Source: an uncultured Collinsella sp. (GTDB taxonomy: Bacteria > Actinomycetota > Coriobacteriia > Coriobacteriales > Coriobacteriaceae). Taken from it: 22,972 nucleotides of DNA. The position numbers were made by a program, and so were the translations under genes. Location: the NCBI GenBank assembly GCA_958419975.1, contig CATZIG010000010.1, positions 1-22,972 of the forward strand, given 5' to 3'. This document shows, in pieces, positions 15,699-22,972 of the stretch (within the stretch, counting starts at the first letter, position 1; every line of letters begins with the position of its first letter). A model generated the notes under the pieces. It was given only the letters and a program-made list of their open reading frames with translations, made no database searches and was not told where the DNA came from.

Positions 15699-15762
15699 TC
15701 GCTGACGTTTGCTCGACCTGGGTGATATTGATTTATCCGAAGCGTCGTCACGGGTATCATGG

Positions 15763-15776
15763 TGAAAGCGATTTCA
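15763..15776. promoter_or_regulatory. LacI-type operator in front of the regulator gene
   Basis: TGAAAGCGATTTCA fits the LacI-family consensus TGNAANCGNTTNCA. It lies 2 bp after a TATCAT (15755-15760) that could be the -10 box of the regulator, so binding would block its own transcription. It is similar to the two sites before the PTS gene. Confidence 0.7.
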
Positions 15777-15791
15777 ACGACGGGGGTGCTC

Positions 15792-16772
15792 GTGGTAAAG
15801 ATGAAAGATGTGGCCGAGCTGGCCGGCGTTTCGAGCGCCGCCGTCTCGCGCTACCTCAACGGTGGATATATCTCGGCGGACAAGGCCGAGCGCATTAAGC
15901 AGGCAATCGAGCTGACCGGATACGTGCGATCCAGCCAGGCTCGCGCGCTGCGCACCGGTTCCACCAAGCTCATCGGCGTCATCGTACCTAAGATCAACTC
16001 GGAATCCGTGAGCCGCGTTACCGCCGGCATTGGTCAGGTGCTCGGTCGCCGTGGCTACCAGATGCTGCTTGCCAACACCGACAACGCGGCCGATCGTGAG
16101 CTCGAATACCTCGATTTATTCCAAAACCACCCGGTCGATGGCATTGTTCTGGTGGCAACTATGATCACCGACGAGCACCGTCGCGCGATTGAGTCGTGCC
16201 GTGTGCCCATTGTGTTGATCGGCCAACATGTCGAGGGCGCGGCGTGCGTCTATCACGACGATTACGAGGCTGCCTTTGACATCGGCCGTGCGCTTGCGGG
16301 TCGGGTGGATGGCAAGATCGCCTACATCGGAGTTACCGAAGAGGACCGCGCGGCCGGTTATGACCGCCGTCGCGGTTTTGAGGCCGGCTTGCGCGCCGCG
16401 GGTAACCCGCTCGATGCCGCCTTGATTCGCCTGGGCTCGTTTACGCTCGACTCGGGCTATCGCGCTGCGCGCGAGCTGCTTGCCGATGCCCCCGATGTTT
16501 CGTTTATCGCGTGCGCGACCGACACTATGGCTGCCGGCGCCCTGCGCGCTCTTGACGAGGTGCGTGGCATGGGCGAGGGCGTGCGTCGCGTGAGCGGCTT
16601 CGGCGACAACGCATTTTTGCGCGCGCTGACGGGCGGCATTCCCACCGTGCATTACGGCTACCTGACCAGCGGCGTCGAGGCGACCAATATGTTGCTCAAC
16701 GCGCTCGATGGCGAGGAGGGGGAGAGCGGTCTCAAGACGCTCAAGCTCGGCCATCAGCTTATGAATGTCTAG
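15792..16772 (+). CDS. scrR: LacI family transcriptional regulator of sucrose use
   Basis: The 326-residue protein has a typical LacI helix-turn-helix (MKDVAELAGVSSAAVSRYLN, followed by the hinge region VRSSQARALRTGSTK) and a periplasmic-binding-protein-like sugar domain (LIGVIVPKINSESVSRVTAGI, VDGIVLVATM, YIGVTEEDRAAGYDRRRGFEAG, SFIACATDTMAAGALRAL). The ATG at 15759 lies inside the operator, so I chose the GTG at 15792, which has GGGGG five bases upstream; the ATG at 15801 is also possible. It stands just upstream of, and parallel to, the PTS and GH32 genes, and its predicted site occurs before both, so it is most likely a sucrose-responsive repressor of the ScrR kind. The ligand is inferred from the neighbours. 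Confidence 0.85.
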   Translation: MVKMKDVAELAGVSSAAVSRYLNGGYISADKAERIKQAIELTGYVRSSQARALRTGSTKLIGVIVPKINSESVSRVTAGIGQVLGRRGYQMLLANTDNAADRELEYLDLFQNHPVDGIVLVATMITDEHRRAIESCRVPIVLIGQHVEGAACVYHDDYEAAFDIGRALAGRVDGKIAYIGVTEEDRAAGYDRRRGFEAGLRAAGNPLDAALIRLGSFTLDSGYRAARELLADAPDVSFIACATDTMAAGALRALDEVRGMGEGVRRVSGFGDNAFLRALTGGIPTVHYGYLTSGVEATNMLLNALDGEEGESGLKTLKLGHQLMNV

Positions 16773-16860
16773 GCCTTGGGCACGTCTGCCTGCCTCTGAG
16801 ACCCCTGTTTTTGCTTCAAAACTACCTTTCGCCGGCTTTTTCCTACCGTTCACCCTACTA

Positions 16861-16874
16861 TGAAAACGATTACA
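16861..16874. promoter_or_regulatory. LacI-type operator 1 of the sucrose PTS gene
   Basis: TGAAAACGATTACA fits TGNAANCGNTTNCA and is identical to the second site 26 bp downstream. A TACTAT at 16856-16861 touching it could be a -10 box, but no clear -35 is seen. Confidence 0.78.
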
Positions 16875-16886
16875 GTCATATCAAAC

Positions 16887-16900
16887 TGAAAACGATTACA
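16887..16900. promoter_or_regulatory. LacI-type operator 2 of the sucrose PTS gene
   Basis: An exact second copy of TGAAAACGATTACA, 56 bp before the PTS start codon. Two sites 26 bp apart (about two and a half helical turns) suggest two repressor dimers; CcpA-like catabolite control of one of them is an alternative, since cre sites have the same general form. Confidence 0.78.
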
Positions 16901-16956
16901 GTGTAAGTGTCAAAGATGTCCGGGTGCAGATGCGCCCGTTGGAGGAAAGGGAAGTC

Positions 16957-18357
16957 ATGGACTACCGCAAATCAGCCCAAGAGGTGCTCGACAACATCGG
17001 TGGCGCCGGCAACGTTGTTTCGGCCGCACACTGCGCCACGCGTCTGCGCCTGGTGATTGCCGATAACGCCAAGGTCGACAAGGAGGCCCTCGAGAATATC
17101 GACGGCGCCAAGGGCGTCTTTGAGGCCCAGGGCCAGCTTCAGATTATTTTTGGTACCGGCACCGTCAACAAGGTCTACGAGGAGTTCATCGCGCTCAGTG
17201 GCGTCGAGGCTGCCACCAAGGCCGAGGTCAAGGAGGCCGCGGCGCAGCAGCAGAACATCTTTATGCGTGCCATTAAGGTGCTCGGCGACGTCTTTGTCCC
17301 CATCATCCCCGCCATCGTGGCTTCGGGCCTGCTGCTGGGCATTATGAGTGCCCTCAACTTTATGGCCTCCAACGGCTTTATCGCGCTCGACACCAATAAC
17401 TTTATCTACAAGATTGCCGACCTGGTCTCGGGAACGTCCTTTGGCATCCTGCAGATCCTGATCGGTTACTCCGCCGCTAAGGCCTTTGGCGCCAACCCGT
17501 ATCTGGGTGCCGTCGTCGGCGGTGCGTTTATCAACTCCTCGCTGCAGAGCGCCTATACGGTTGCCTCCGAGGGCGTGCAGACCATGGTCACTGTCATTCC
17601 CGGCGTGTACAGCTTTGAGTGGGTCGGTTATCAGGGCCATGTGATCCCGATCGTCATCGCCTGCGCCATTCTGGCCTTCCTCGAGAAGCGCCTGCACAAG
17701 ATCGTTCCCGAGATGTTCGACCTCTTTGTGACTCCGCTCGTCTCGGTGTTCGTGACCGTGCTCGTGACGCTCGTTGCCGTCGGCCCCATCTTTGTCTGGG
17801 CCGAGAACGCCATCCTCGGTCTGATCCAGGCCCTGCTGACCCTGCCCTTCGGCATCGGTTCCTTTATCGTCGGCCTGTTCTATGCCCCCACGGTCGTTAC
17901 CGGTATCCACCAGATGTACACCGCCATCGACCTGGGTCAGCTTGCCCAGTACGGTGTGACCTATTGGCTGCCCATCGCCAGTGCCGCCAACATCGCCCAG
18001 GGTGGCGCCGCGCTCGCCGTTGCCTTTAAGACCCGCGATGCCAAGATCAAGGGCCTGGCGCTTCCTTCGGCCCTGTCCGCCTTCATGGGTATTACCGAGC
18101 CTGCCATCTTTGGTGTGAACCTGCGCTTCTTTAAGCCCTTCATCGCCGGCTGCATCGGCGGCGGTTGCGGTGCCCTGGTCTGCGCACTCACCTCGCTTGC
18201 TGCTTCCGGCACCGGCGTTACCGGCATCTTCGGTATCCTGCTGTGCCTGGCCCAGCCCGTGCAGTACGCGATCATGTTTGCGGTCGCCGCGCTGGTTTCC
18301 TTTGCCGTCTCGTTTGTCCTGTACAAGGACGAGCCCAAGGCTTCCGAGCAGGCCTAA
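16957..18357 (+). CDS. scrA: PTS sucrose-type EIIBC component
   Basis: The 466-residue protein starts with an EIIB domain (about 1-85) whose phosphorylated Cys is C26 in AAHCATRLRLVI, followed by the EIIC channel (about 105-460) with about ten membrane segments, including FVPIIPAIVASGLLLGIM and VGGAFINSS, and the ITEPAIFGVNLRF block typical of the glucose-sucrose EIIC superfamily. It imports the sugar and phosphorylates it at the membrane. There is no EIIA domain, so it must borrow an EIIA encoded elsewhere. The ATG at 16957 has GGAGGAAAGGG about six bases upstream; an in-frame start at 16924 is less likely. Sucrose is inferred from the GH32 gene that follows; trehalose-type EIIBC is the main alternative. 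Confidence 0.88.
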   Translation: MDYRKSAQEVLDNIGGAGNVVSAAHCATRLRLVIADNAKVDKEALENIDGAKGVFEAQGQLQIIFGTGTVNKVYEEFIALSGVEAATKAEVKEAAAQQQNIFMRAIKVLGDVFVPIIPAIVASGLLLGIMSALNFMASNGFIALDTNNFIYKIADLVSGTSFGILQILIGYSAAKAFGANPYLGAVVGGAFINSSLQSAYTVASEGVQTMVTVIPGVYSFEWVGYQGHVIPIVIACAILAFLEKRLHKIVPEMFDLFVTPLVSVFVTVLVTLVAVGPIFVWAENAILGLIQALLTLPFGIGSFIVGLFYAPTVVTGIHQMYTAIDLGQLAQYGVTYWLPIASAANIAQGGAALAVAFKTRDAKIKGLALPSALSAFMGITEPAIFGVNLRFFKPFIAGCIGGGCGALVCALTSLAASGTGVTGIFGILLCLAQPVQYAIMFAVAALVSFAVSFVLYKDEPKASEQA

Positions 18358-18375
18358 GAGCTTTTGATTGAGGGG

Positions 18376-18405
18376 CGCCCGCGGGTTGTATGTTCGCGGG
18401 CGTTT
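18376..18405 (+). terminator. Hairpin between the PTS and GH32 genes
   Basis: CGCCCGCG (18376-18383) pairs with CGCGGGCG (18395-18402), followed by only TTT. It probably acts as a partial terminator or mRNA stabiliser that lowers expression of the hydrolase relative to the transporter. Confidence 0.55.
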
Positions 18406-18463
18406 CCCGTATCTGGTGTCGATTTCTGGCGCCTTGTTACTTTCGATCCGTTAGGACTTTGAT

Positions 18464-20005
18464 ATGTCTAATGCACTTGGCCGCGACCTTGCAAAGCTGG
18501 TTGCCGCTGTTGACACCGCCGCCTCTGAGTGCGGTCATGGCGCATATGGCCAGCACTTCCATATTATGCCGCCGGCGGGCTGGCTCAACGACCCCAATGG
18601 TCTTTGCCAAGCGGGCGGCGTGTTCCATGCCTATTTTCAGTATGCGCCGTTTGATGTCGAGGGTGGCGTCAAGATGTGGGGCCATGCCACAAGCCGCGAT
18701 CTTATTACGTGGGACTACGTTGGCGCCCCGCTGCTGCCCGACGAGCCGTTCGATTGCCATGGCGTGTATTCGGGCTCCGCGCTTGCCGAGGACGGCCGCA
18801 TTCGCGTACTGTACACAGGCAACGTTAAACTCTCCGATGCAGACGGCACGTACGACTACGTCAATACCGGCCGCCGCGCCGATACTGTTTATGTCGAGAG
18901 CGTTGATGGCCTTGCCGGTCGGGAGTTCAGCCAAAAGCGTGTGGTGCTGGCGTCCGAGGATTATTCCGAGGATTTGACCTGCCATGTGCGCGATCCCAAG
19001 GTGTGGCGCGATGATAATGGGCGTTACCACATGGTGCTGGGCGCGCGTCGTCGCGTGGATGGGCCGCATGTCGATAGTCGATTTTGCGCCATGCACGGCG
19101 AGGGTGCCGGGCGCGATGTGGGCGAGATCCTGGTGTATGGCTCGGCCGATATGCTGAGTTGGGAGCTCGAGAGCCGCGTGTCTACCCCCGAGCGCTTTGG
19201 CTTTATGTGGGAGTGCCCGGGGTATCTGGAGCTTGAGGCGGATGGCGGCGTGCCGGCAAGGTTTCTGTCTTTCTCTCCCCAGGGGCTCGAGGGCGGTCGT
19301 TGGGACCGCGGTAACGTGTATGCAGCGGGCTACATGCCTGTAACGGGCGACATTACGGGTGGCAATGACGCTTATGAGCTGGGCGAGTTTCGCCTGTGGG
19401 ACGCCGGTTTTGACTTCTATGCTCCGCAGGAGTTCACGGCCGAGGACGGTCGCCACATTCTGATCGGCTGGATGGGCATGCCCGATGAGCCGACCTATGG
19501 CAACGCGCCCACCGTGGCGTGCGGCTGGCAGCACTGTATGACGGTGCCGCGTGAGCTTACAGCCGGTGCTGGCGGCGTGGTGCTGCAACAGCCGGCGCGC
19601 GAGATTGAGCACCATTATGCCTCGGTGCGTGTGGGGGCGGGCTCGTTGGAGGTTGCCGGCGATACCTGCTTTGATGTTGTTGTCGACGGTGTCGACGGCG
19701 CGTTTGCCGCGACCGTAGATGGCGAGCTGAAACTGGTGTTTGTGCCCGCCGAGGGCGAGCTTCCCGCGCGCTTTGAGATGCGATATACCGATGAAGGTCG
19801 CGCTTCTGCCGGCTGCGGTCGTACCGTGCGCTGGGAGCCCGTCGACGAGGTGCGCAACGTGCGCATTGTTGGCGATGTCTCGTCGGTCGAGGTGTTTGTG
19901 AACGATGGCTCGCTCGTGTTTTCGACGCGCATCTATCCCGAGGCCTATGGCGTGACCGTTGACACTCCGGGTGCGAACGTGACCTACCACGCGCTCAACA
20001 TCTAG
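18464..20005 (+). CDS. scrB: GH32 sucrose-6-phosphate hydrolase
   Basis: The 513-residue protein has the three GH32 catalytic motifs: WLNDPNG with nucleophile D43, RDP at 176-178 (VRDPKVW) and the acid/base E250 in WECPGY. A five-bladed propeller domain covers about residues 30-340 and a beta-sandwich covers the C-terminus (VEVFVNDGSLVFSTRIY is the usual end block). It splits sucrose-6-phosphate, the product of the PTS gene, into glucose-6-phosphate and fructose. There is no signal peptide, in line with an intracellular role. It starts at ATG 18464, with AGGA nine bases before, 106 bp after the PTS gene and with no operator of its own, so it is probably in the same operon. No fructokinase gene is in the window. 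Confidence 0.92.
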   Translation: MSNALGRDLAKLVAAVDTAASECGHGAYGQHFHIMPPAGWLNDPNGLCQAGGVFHAYFQYAPFDVEGGVKMWGHATSRDLITWDYVGAPLLPDEPFDCHGVYSGSALAEDGRIRVLYTGNVKLSDADGTYDYVNTGRRADTVYVESVDGLAGREFSQKRVVLASEDYSEDLTCHVRDPKVWRDDNGRYHMVLGARRRVDGPHVDSRFCAMHGEGAGRDVGEILVYGSADMLSWELESRVSTPERFGFMWECPGYLELEADGGVPARFLSFSPQGLEGGRWDRGNVYAAGYMPVTGDITGGNDAYELGEFRLWDAGFDFYAPQEFTAEDGRHILIGWMGMPDEPTYGNAPTVACGWQHCMTVPRELTAGAGGVVLQQPAREIEHHYASVRVGAGSLEVAGDTCFDVVVDGVDGAFAATVDGELKLVFVPAEGELPARFEMRYTDEGRASAGCGRTVRWEPVDEVRNVRIVGDVSSVEVFVNDGSLVFSTRIYPEAYGVTVDTPGANVTYHALNI

Positions 20006-20042
20006 CGATTCGTCGCATATCGGCGCTATACTGCAGCCGTTG

Positions 20043-20078
20043 CCCACGATGCGGGGAACACCCGCATCGTGGGTTTTT
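20043..20078 (+). terminator. Strong intrinsic terminator after the sucrose operon
   Basis: CCCACGATGCGGG and CCCGCATCGTGGG form a perfect 13-bp stem around GAACA, followed by five T. It stands 37 bp after the GH32 stop and just before the next gene, so the latter should have its own promoter; a TATACT at 20027-20032 is a possible -10 box but lies upstream of the terminator. Confidence 0.92.
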
Positions 20079-20100
20079 GCTTATGAAGGGGCGGTGCCTT

Positions 20101-21093
20101 GTGGATGTACAGCAGCTAGAAGAGTCCTGGGCTGTAAGGACCGGCGCGCGTGAGGCGCGTCTTGTTGCGGCCCTGCATGTGCCGGCGGCGCTGTCTTTGT
20201 TGGGGATTGTGCGTCCCGGTGACCGCCTGGTGGCCTTTGCGGACGATTTTGCCGATGCGTTTGCGAGCGGATTTGACGGCTGCGATGTTGTGATGGTGGG
20301 CTCGCCGTCCGCCGAGGCGTTTGCTGCGGCGTCCGGTGGCTTTGCCGGCTCGTTTGACGCTGAGGGTCCGCACCTGTGGTGGTTCGTCAACTCCATCGGC
20401 GGGTTTGGTCTGCGTGTGCCCGATCTGCGTGCGCTGGGTCGGGCGGCGCGTGAGGCCCATGCGCTGCTGGTTGTTGACAACACCGTGGCGTCGGCTTTTG
20501 GCTGCGATCCGCTGTGGCTGGGTGCTGCGCTGTCGTTCGAAGCGCTTGACCGTGTGTGCGCCGGTGAGGCTCCACGCAAGCTCGTTGCTGCTTCGGTGGC
20601 GCGCTCGCAGCTCAAGCGCCATCGTGTGGATGCCGCTGCCGAGTGCGCGCATGCGCTGCTCGAGGGGTGCGGATTGGCCGCACTCGACTTGTCCTCCGAT
20701 GAGGCTGAGGTTCTAGAGCACGGGCTCGACACGCTCGACACCCGCATGCAGGCACACTTCGACCGCGCGCGTGCACTGGCCGAGTATTTGGCCGCGAACG
20801 AGATGGTGCACGGCGTGCGCTATCCCGGGCTGACCTCGCATCCCGACCACGCGGTTGCAACGGGAATCCTCGAGCACGGCTTTGGCCCGGCAGTTGAATT
20901 TGACCTGATGGACTGCACCGCGGGCGAATTCTTCAGCATGCTGCCGGATGAATTCCGCACATCACCCGCAGGCGGTCCAACAACGCGCCTTTCGGCTCCG
21001 CGTGGCAAGCAGGGGAGCACCATCCGCCTCTTCGCCGGCACCGACGACCCCTTGATCGTGGCCGCCACCCTAGACAACGCCCTCCGCAACTAG
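20101..21093 (+). CDS. Divergent Cys/Met metabolism PLP-fold protein, probably lacking the PLP lysine
   Basis: The 330-residue protein belongs to the cystathionine gamma-synthase-like fold: GIVRPGDRLVAF, the PLP-anchoring VVDNTVAS (D126), PLWLGA, and the C-terminal RLFAGTDDP (family: RLSVGIEDP). It is about 50-60 residues shorter than usual and lacks the N-terminal YSRxxNPT segment. Aligned without gaps from DNT to the GH motif against E. coli MetB (as I recall it), the catalytic lysine falls on R151 (LSFEALDRV in place of the SCTKY block); K160 is the nearest lysine. So it may be inactive, regulatory or use another residue. I chose the GTG at 20101 (GAAGGGGCGG upstream); ATG 20083 is an alternative. 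The substrate cannot be predicted. Confidence 0.65.
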   Translation: MDVQQLEESWAVRTGAREARLVAALHVPAALSLLGIVRPGDRLVAFADDFADAFASGFDGCDVVMVGSPSAEAFAAASGGFAGSFDAEGPHLWWFVNSIGGFGLRVPDLRALGRAAREAHALLVVDNTVASAFGCDPLWLGAALSFEALDRVCAGEAPRKLVAASVARSQLKRHRVDAAAECAHALLEGCGLAALDLSSDEAEVLEHGLDTLDTRMQAHFDRARALAEYLAANEMVHGVRYPGLTSHPDHAVATGILEHGFGPAVEFDLMDCTAGEFFSMLPDEFRTSPAGGPTTRLSAPRGKQGSTIRLFAGTDDPLIVAATLDNALRN

Positions 21094-21110
21094 CTAAATC
21101 ATCCTCGACT

Positions 21111-21187
21111 TCATAAGTTGCGGTGAAATAGGGATTGATTTACGGCTTTAACCGCATAAACAGTCCCTATTTCACCGCAACTTATGA
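21111..21187. repeat. Long inverted repeat with perfect 24-bp arms
   Basis: The arms 21111-21134 and 21164-21187 are perfect reverse complements (each contains GTTGCGGTGAAATAGGGA or its complement), with a 29-bp loop that pairs partly with itself. There is no T-run. It lies between two convergent genes and looks like a small mobile palindromic element or a bidirectional terminator. Confidence 0.85.
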
Positions 21188-21226
21188 GAAGGGGTTGTGT
21201 GGTTATAAGGCCCCGTCCCAAATGGG

Positions 21227-21571
21227 CTACTCTTTAATGCTGGCGATGAGGTCGTTTGCTTTGGTGGCGATGACGTTGTTAATGTCGGCCTGCAGCTCTT
21301 CGTAGACCGCTATGGCTCGCTCGCCGGCGGGGGTGAGGGTGGATCCGCGGGCGCCGTCGCGCTCGATGAGCTTGCAGCCCAGCTGACCTTCGGCCTCGTT
21401 TACAATGCGCCAGGCCTTGGAATACGCCATGCCCATGCTCTTGGCGGCGCGGTTGAGCGAGTGCTCGCGGGCAATACCCTGCAGCAGCAAGACGCAGCCG
21501 TGGCCGAACACGCCCGGCAAATCCTTGTCGCACGCTTGAATGACCAACTTTGCCGTCGTCTTGTACTCCAT
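21227..21571 (-). CDS. Stand-alone ModE-type winged-helix regulator
   Basis: The 114-residue protein is the N-terminal LysR-like winged helix of ModE: LQGIAREHSLNRAAKSMGMAYSKAWRIVNEAE, then LGCKLIERDGARGSTLTPAG, and a short dimerisation helix. It lacks the molybdate-binding (MOP) domains, so the ligand, if any, is unknown; many short ModE-like regulators of this kind exist in anaerobes. I use the ATG at 21571 (MEYKTTAK); a GTG at 21580 would add MEH. It reads away from the IMP dehydrogenase gene, with 193 bp between them, so it might share the intergenic control region. Confidence 0.75.
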   Translation of the reverse strand: MEYKTTAKLVIQACDKDLPGVFGHGCVLLLQGIAREHSLNRAAKSMGMAYSKAWRIVNEAEGQLGCKLIERDGARGSTLTPAGERAIAVYEELQADINNVIATKANDLIASIKE

Positions 21572-21656
21572 GTGCTCCACGTCTCCCCACTAAAGTGTTT
21601 GCTGGGCAAACGCAAAGCCTGCGTCAAACCCTCGTGTGCTCTTCTTAAATCATGCA

Positions 21657-21685
21657 TTGTAGCAGTCAAAGTGCGTTAAGATACT
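21657..21685 (+). promoter_or_regulatory. Candidate promoter of the IMP dehydrogenase gene
   Basis: TTGTAG (21657-21662) and GATACT (21680-21685) are 17 bp apart, with four of six matches each to the vegetative consensus. The leader contains the short palindrome TTGGGCGCCCAA (21695-21706) but no riboswitch I recognise. Confidence 0.4.
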
Positions 21686-21764
21686 TCCCCAGTATTGGGC
21701 GCCCAAGGTTGGGCTGGGTCCTACGAGGCCTGCAGCCGACCGGTCGCATGGAAAAAGGAGAAAC

Positions 21765-22972
21765 ATGGCTACGTTCTTTCCCGGTGAGTCCCACACGTTT
21801 TCGGAGTATCTGCTGGTCCCTGGTTACTCGTCCTCGCAGTGCATCCCCAACAACGTCTCTCTTAAGACGCCGCTAACCCGCTTTAAGCGCGGTGAGAAGC
21901 CGGCAATCACCCTGAACATCCCCATGGTTTCCGCCATCATGCAGTCCGTCTCGGGCGTCGACATGGGTGTCGCGCTCGCTACCGAGGGCGGCCTGTCCTT
22001 CATCTACGGTTCCCAGAGCGCCGAGTCCGAGGCCGCCATGGTCAAGGCCGTCAAGGATCACAAGGCTGGTTTCGTTCAGTCCGATTCCACGCTGACCCCT
22101 GACATGACCATGGAGCAGGTCATCGAGCTCAAGGAGAAGACCGGTCACTCCACCATGCCGGTCACCGACGACGGCACTCCCAAGGGTAAGCTCCTGGGCA
22201 TCGTCACCAGCCGTGACTATCGCCCCAGTCGCGATGACCACCAGACGAAGGTCTCCGAGTTCATGACCCCGCGTGAGCAGCTCATCGTGGGTGACAAGAA
22301 CATCAGCCTCAAGGTTGCCAACGACGTCATCTGGGACAACAAACTCAACGCCCTGCCCATCGTCGACGACAACGATCACCTTATGGGCATCGTCTTCCGC
22401 AAGGACTACGACAGCCATAAGACCAACCCTAACGAGCTGCTCGATAACGACAAGCGCTACATGGTCGGCGCCGGTATCAACACCCGCGACTATGCCGAGC
22501 GCGTGCCGCTGCTCATCGAGGCCGGTGCCGATGTCCTGTGCATCGACTCTTCCGAGGGCTTCAGCGAGTGGCAGAAGCGCACTATCGAGTGGATCCGCGC
22601 CAACTACGGCGAGGACGTCAAGGTCGGTGCCGGTAACGTCGTCGACGCCGAGGGCTTCCGCTTTCTGGCCGACTGCGGTGCCGACTTCATCAAGGTCGGT
22701 ATCGGCGGTGGCTCCATCTGCATCACCCGCGAGACCAAGGGTATCGGCCGTGGCCAGGCCACCGCGCTGATCGACGTCTGCCGCGCTCGCGACGAGTACT
22801 ACGAGGAGACCGGTGTCTACGTGCCCGTGTGCTCCGACGGCGGTATCGTCTACGACTACCACATGACGCTCGCCCTTGCCATGGGCGCCGACTTTATGAT
22901 GCTGGGCCGTTACTTCGCCCGCTTTGACGAGAGCCCGACCGAGCGCGTCAACGTCAACGGTCAGTACATGAA
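21765..22972 (+). CDS. guaB: IMP dehydrogenase, Tritrichomonas-like type (3' end beyond the window)
   Basis: The first 402 codons are present; the gene runs off the end. Start ATG 21765 has AAAAAGGAG four bases upstream. The enzyme oxidises IMP to XMP, the committed step of GTP synthesis. Visible are the barrel start (NIPMVSAIMQSVSGVDMG), two CBS domains at about 100-220 (HSTMPVTDDGTPKGKLLGIV, ALPIVDDNDHLMGIV), the DSSEGFSEWQ block, the catalytic loop GIGGGSICITRETKGIGRGQ with C319, and SDGGIVYDYHMTLALAMGAD. The loop and the residue number of the cysteine match the Tritrichomonas foetus enzyme, not the usual bacterial GuaB (GPGSICTTR). Its expression may be regulated by purines, but no switch is visible. 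Confidence 0.95.
   Translation, partial: MATFFPGESHTFSEYLLVPGYSSSQCIPNNVSLKTPLTRFKRGEKPAITLNIPMVSAIMQSVSGVDMGVALATEGGLSFIYGSQSAESEAAMVKAVKDHKAGFVQSDSTLTPDMTMEQVIELKEKTGHSTMPVTDDGTPKGKLLGIVTSRDYRPSRDDHQTKVSEFMTPREQLIVGDKNISLKVANDVIWDNKLNALPIVDDNDHLMGIVFRKDYDSHKTNPNELLDNDKRYMVGAGINTRDYAERVPLLIEAGADVLCIDSSEGFSEWQKRTIEWIRANYGEDVKVGAGNVVDAEGFRFLADCGADFIKVGIGGGSICITRETKGIGRGQATALIDVCRARDEYYEETGVYVPVCSDGGIVYDYHMTLALAMGADFMMLGRYFARFDESPTERVNVNGQYM

Noticed and set aside
18437..20047. Long minus-strand frame of 536 codons opposite the GH32 gene
   Set aside because: Antisense shadow; GH32 catalytic motifs are on the plus strand.
21873..22862. Minus-strand frame of 329 codons opposite IMP dehydrogenase
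   Set aside because: Antisense shadow; the true gene is on the plus strand and remains open to the window end.

Overview
The window looks like a chromosomal segment of a high-GC Gram-positive gut actinobacterium of the Coriobacteriia, most likely Collinsella or a close relative. This is inferred from GC-rich codon use, AGGAG-type ribosome sites, a sucrose PTS operon and the gene content; no rRNA or marker phylogeny is available here. From about 4.4 kb onward the DNA is clearly GC-rich. The first 4.4 kb is visibly poorer in GC and holds accessory genes and debris, so it looks like a transferred island.

Region 1 (1-2.96 kb) is a small defence-like island. It holds a DUF4393 (Abi-alpha) protein, a two-helix membrane protein one base downstream, and an Abi_2 (AbiD/AbiF-type) protein with an R-x4-H HEPN-like ribonuclease motif. 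Region 2 (2.96-4.44 kb) has no intact gene. It contains a possible degraded C-terminus of a sortase-anchored surface protein, a short orphan reading frame, a 12-bp tandem repeat, two strong orphan intrinsic terminators, and a cluster of four TTCCGGAA/CCGCAYACTTCCGG motifs in both orientations.

Region 3 (4.46-15.55 kb) is the main feature: a tightly packed Pel-type exopolysaccharide operon in the Gram-positive layout (SDR-PelD, PelE, a PelA-like DUF2194 deacetylase, PelF, PelG). It is directly followed, with overlapping reading frames, by a CotH-like kinase lipoprotein, a VTC-type polyphosphate-polymerase-fold protein and a DUF4956 membrane protein. The likely logic is: PelD senses c-di-GMP through a retained RxxD site, PelF polymerises, PelG and PelE export, and the PelA-like protein deacetylates outside the cell. 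The CotH/VTC/DUF4956 trio may modify or anchor the polymer or act in phosphate chemistry; that part is inference. The first gene carries a frameshift in a short CG repeat that separates its N-terminal SDR-like domain from the PelD part. This could be switching, decay or an assembly error.

Region 4 (15.56-20.08 kb) is a sucrose module: a LacI regulator, a sucrose-type PTS EIIBC and a GH32 sucrose(-6-phosphate) hydrolase. Three matching LacI-family operators lie upstream of the regulator and of the PTS gene. It ends in a perfect 13-bp intrinsic terminator. Region 5 (20.1-22.97 kb) holds a short, divergent Cys/Met-metabolism PLP-fold protein that appears to lack the PLP lysine, a long inverted repeat, a stand-alone ModE-type winged-helix regulator on the minus strand, and the first 402 codons of an IMP dehydrogenase of the Tritrichomonas-like type.

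No tRNA, rRNA, CRISPR array, transposase or integrase was recognised.
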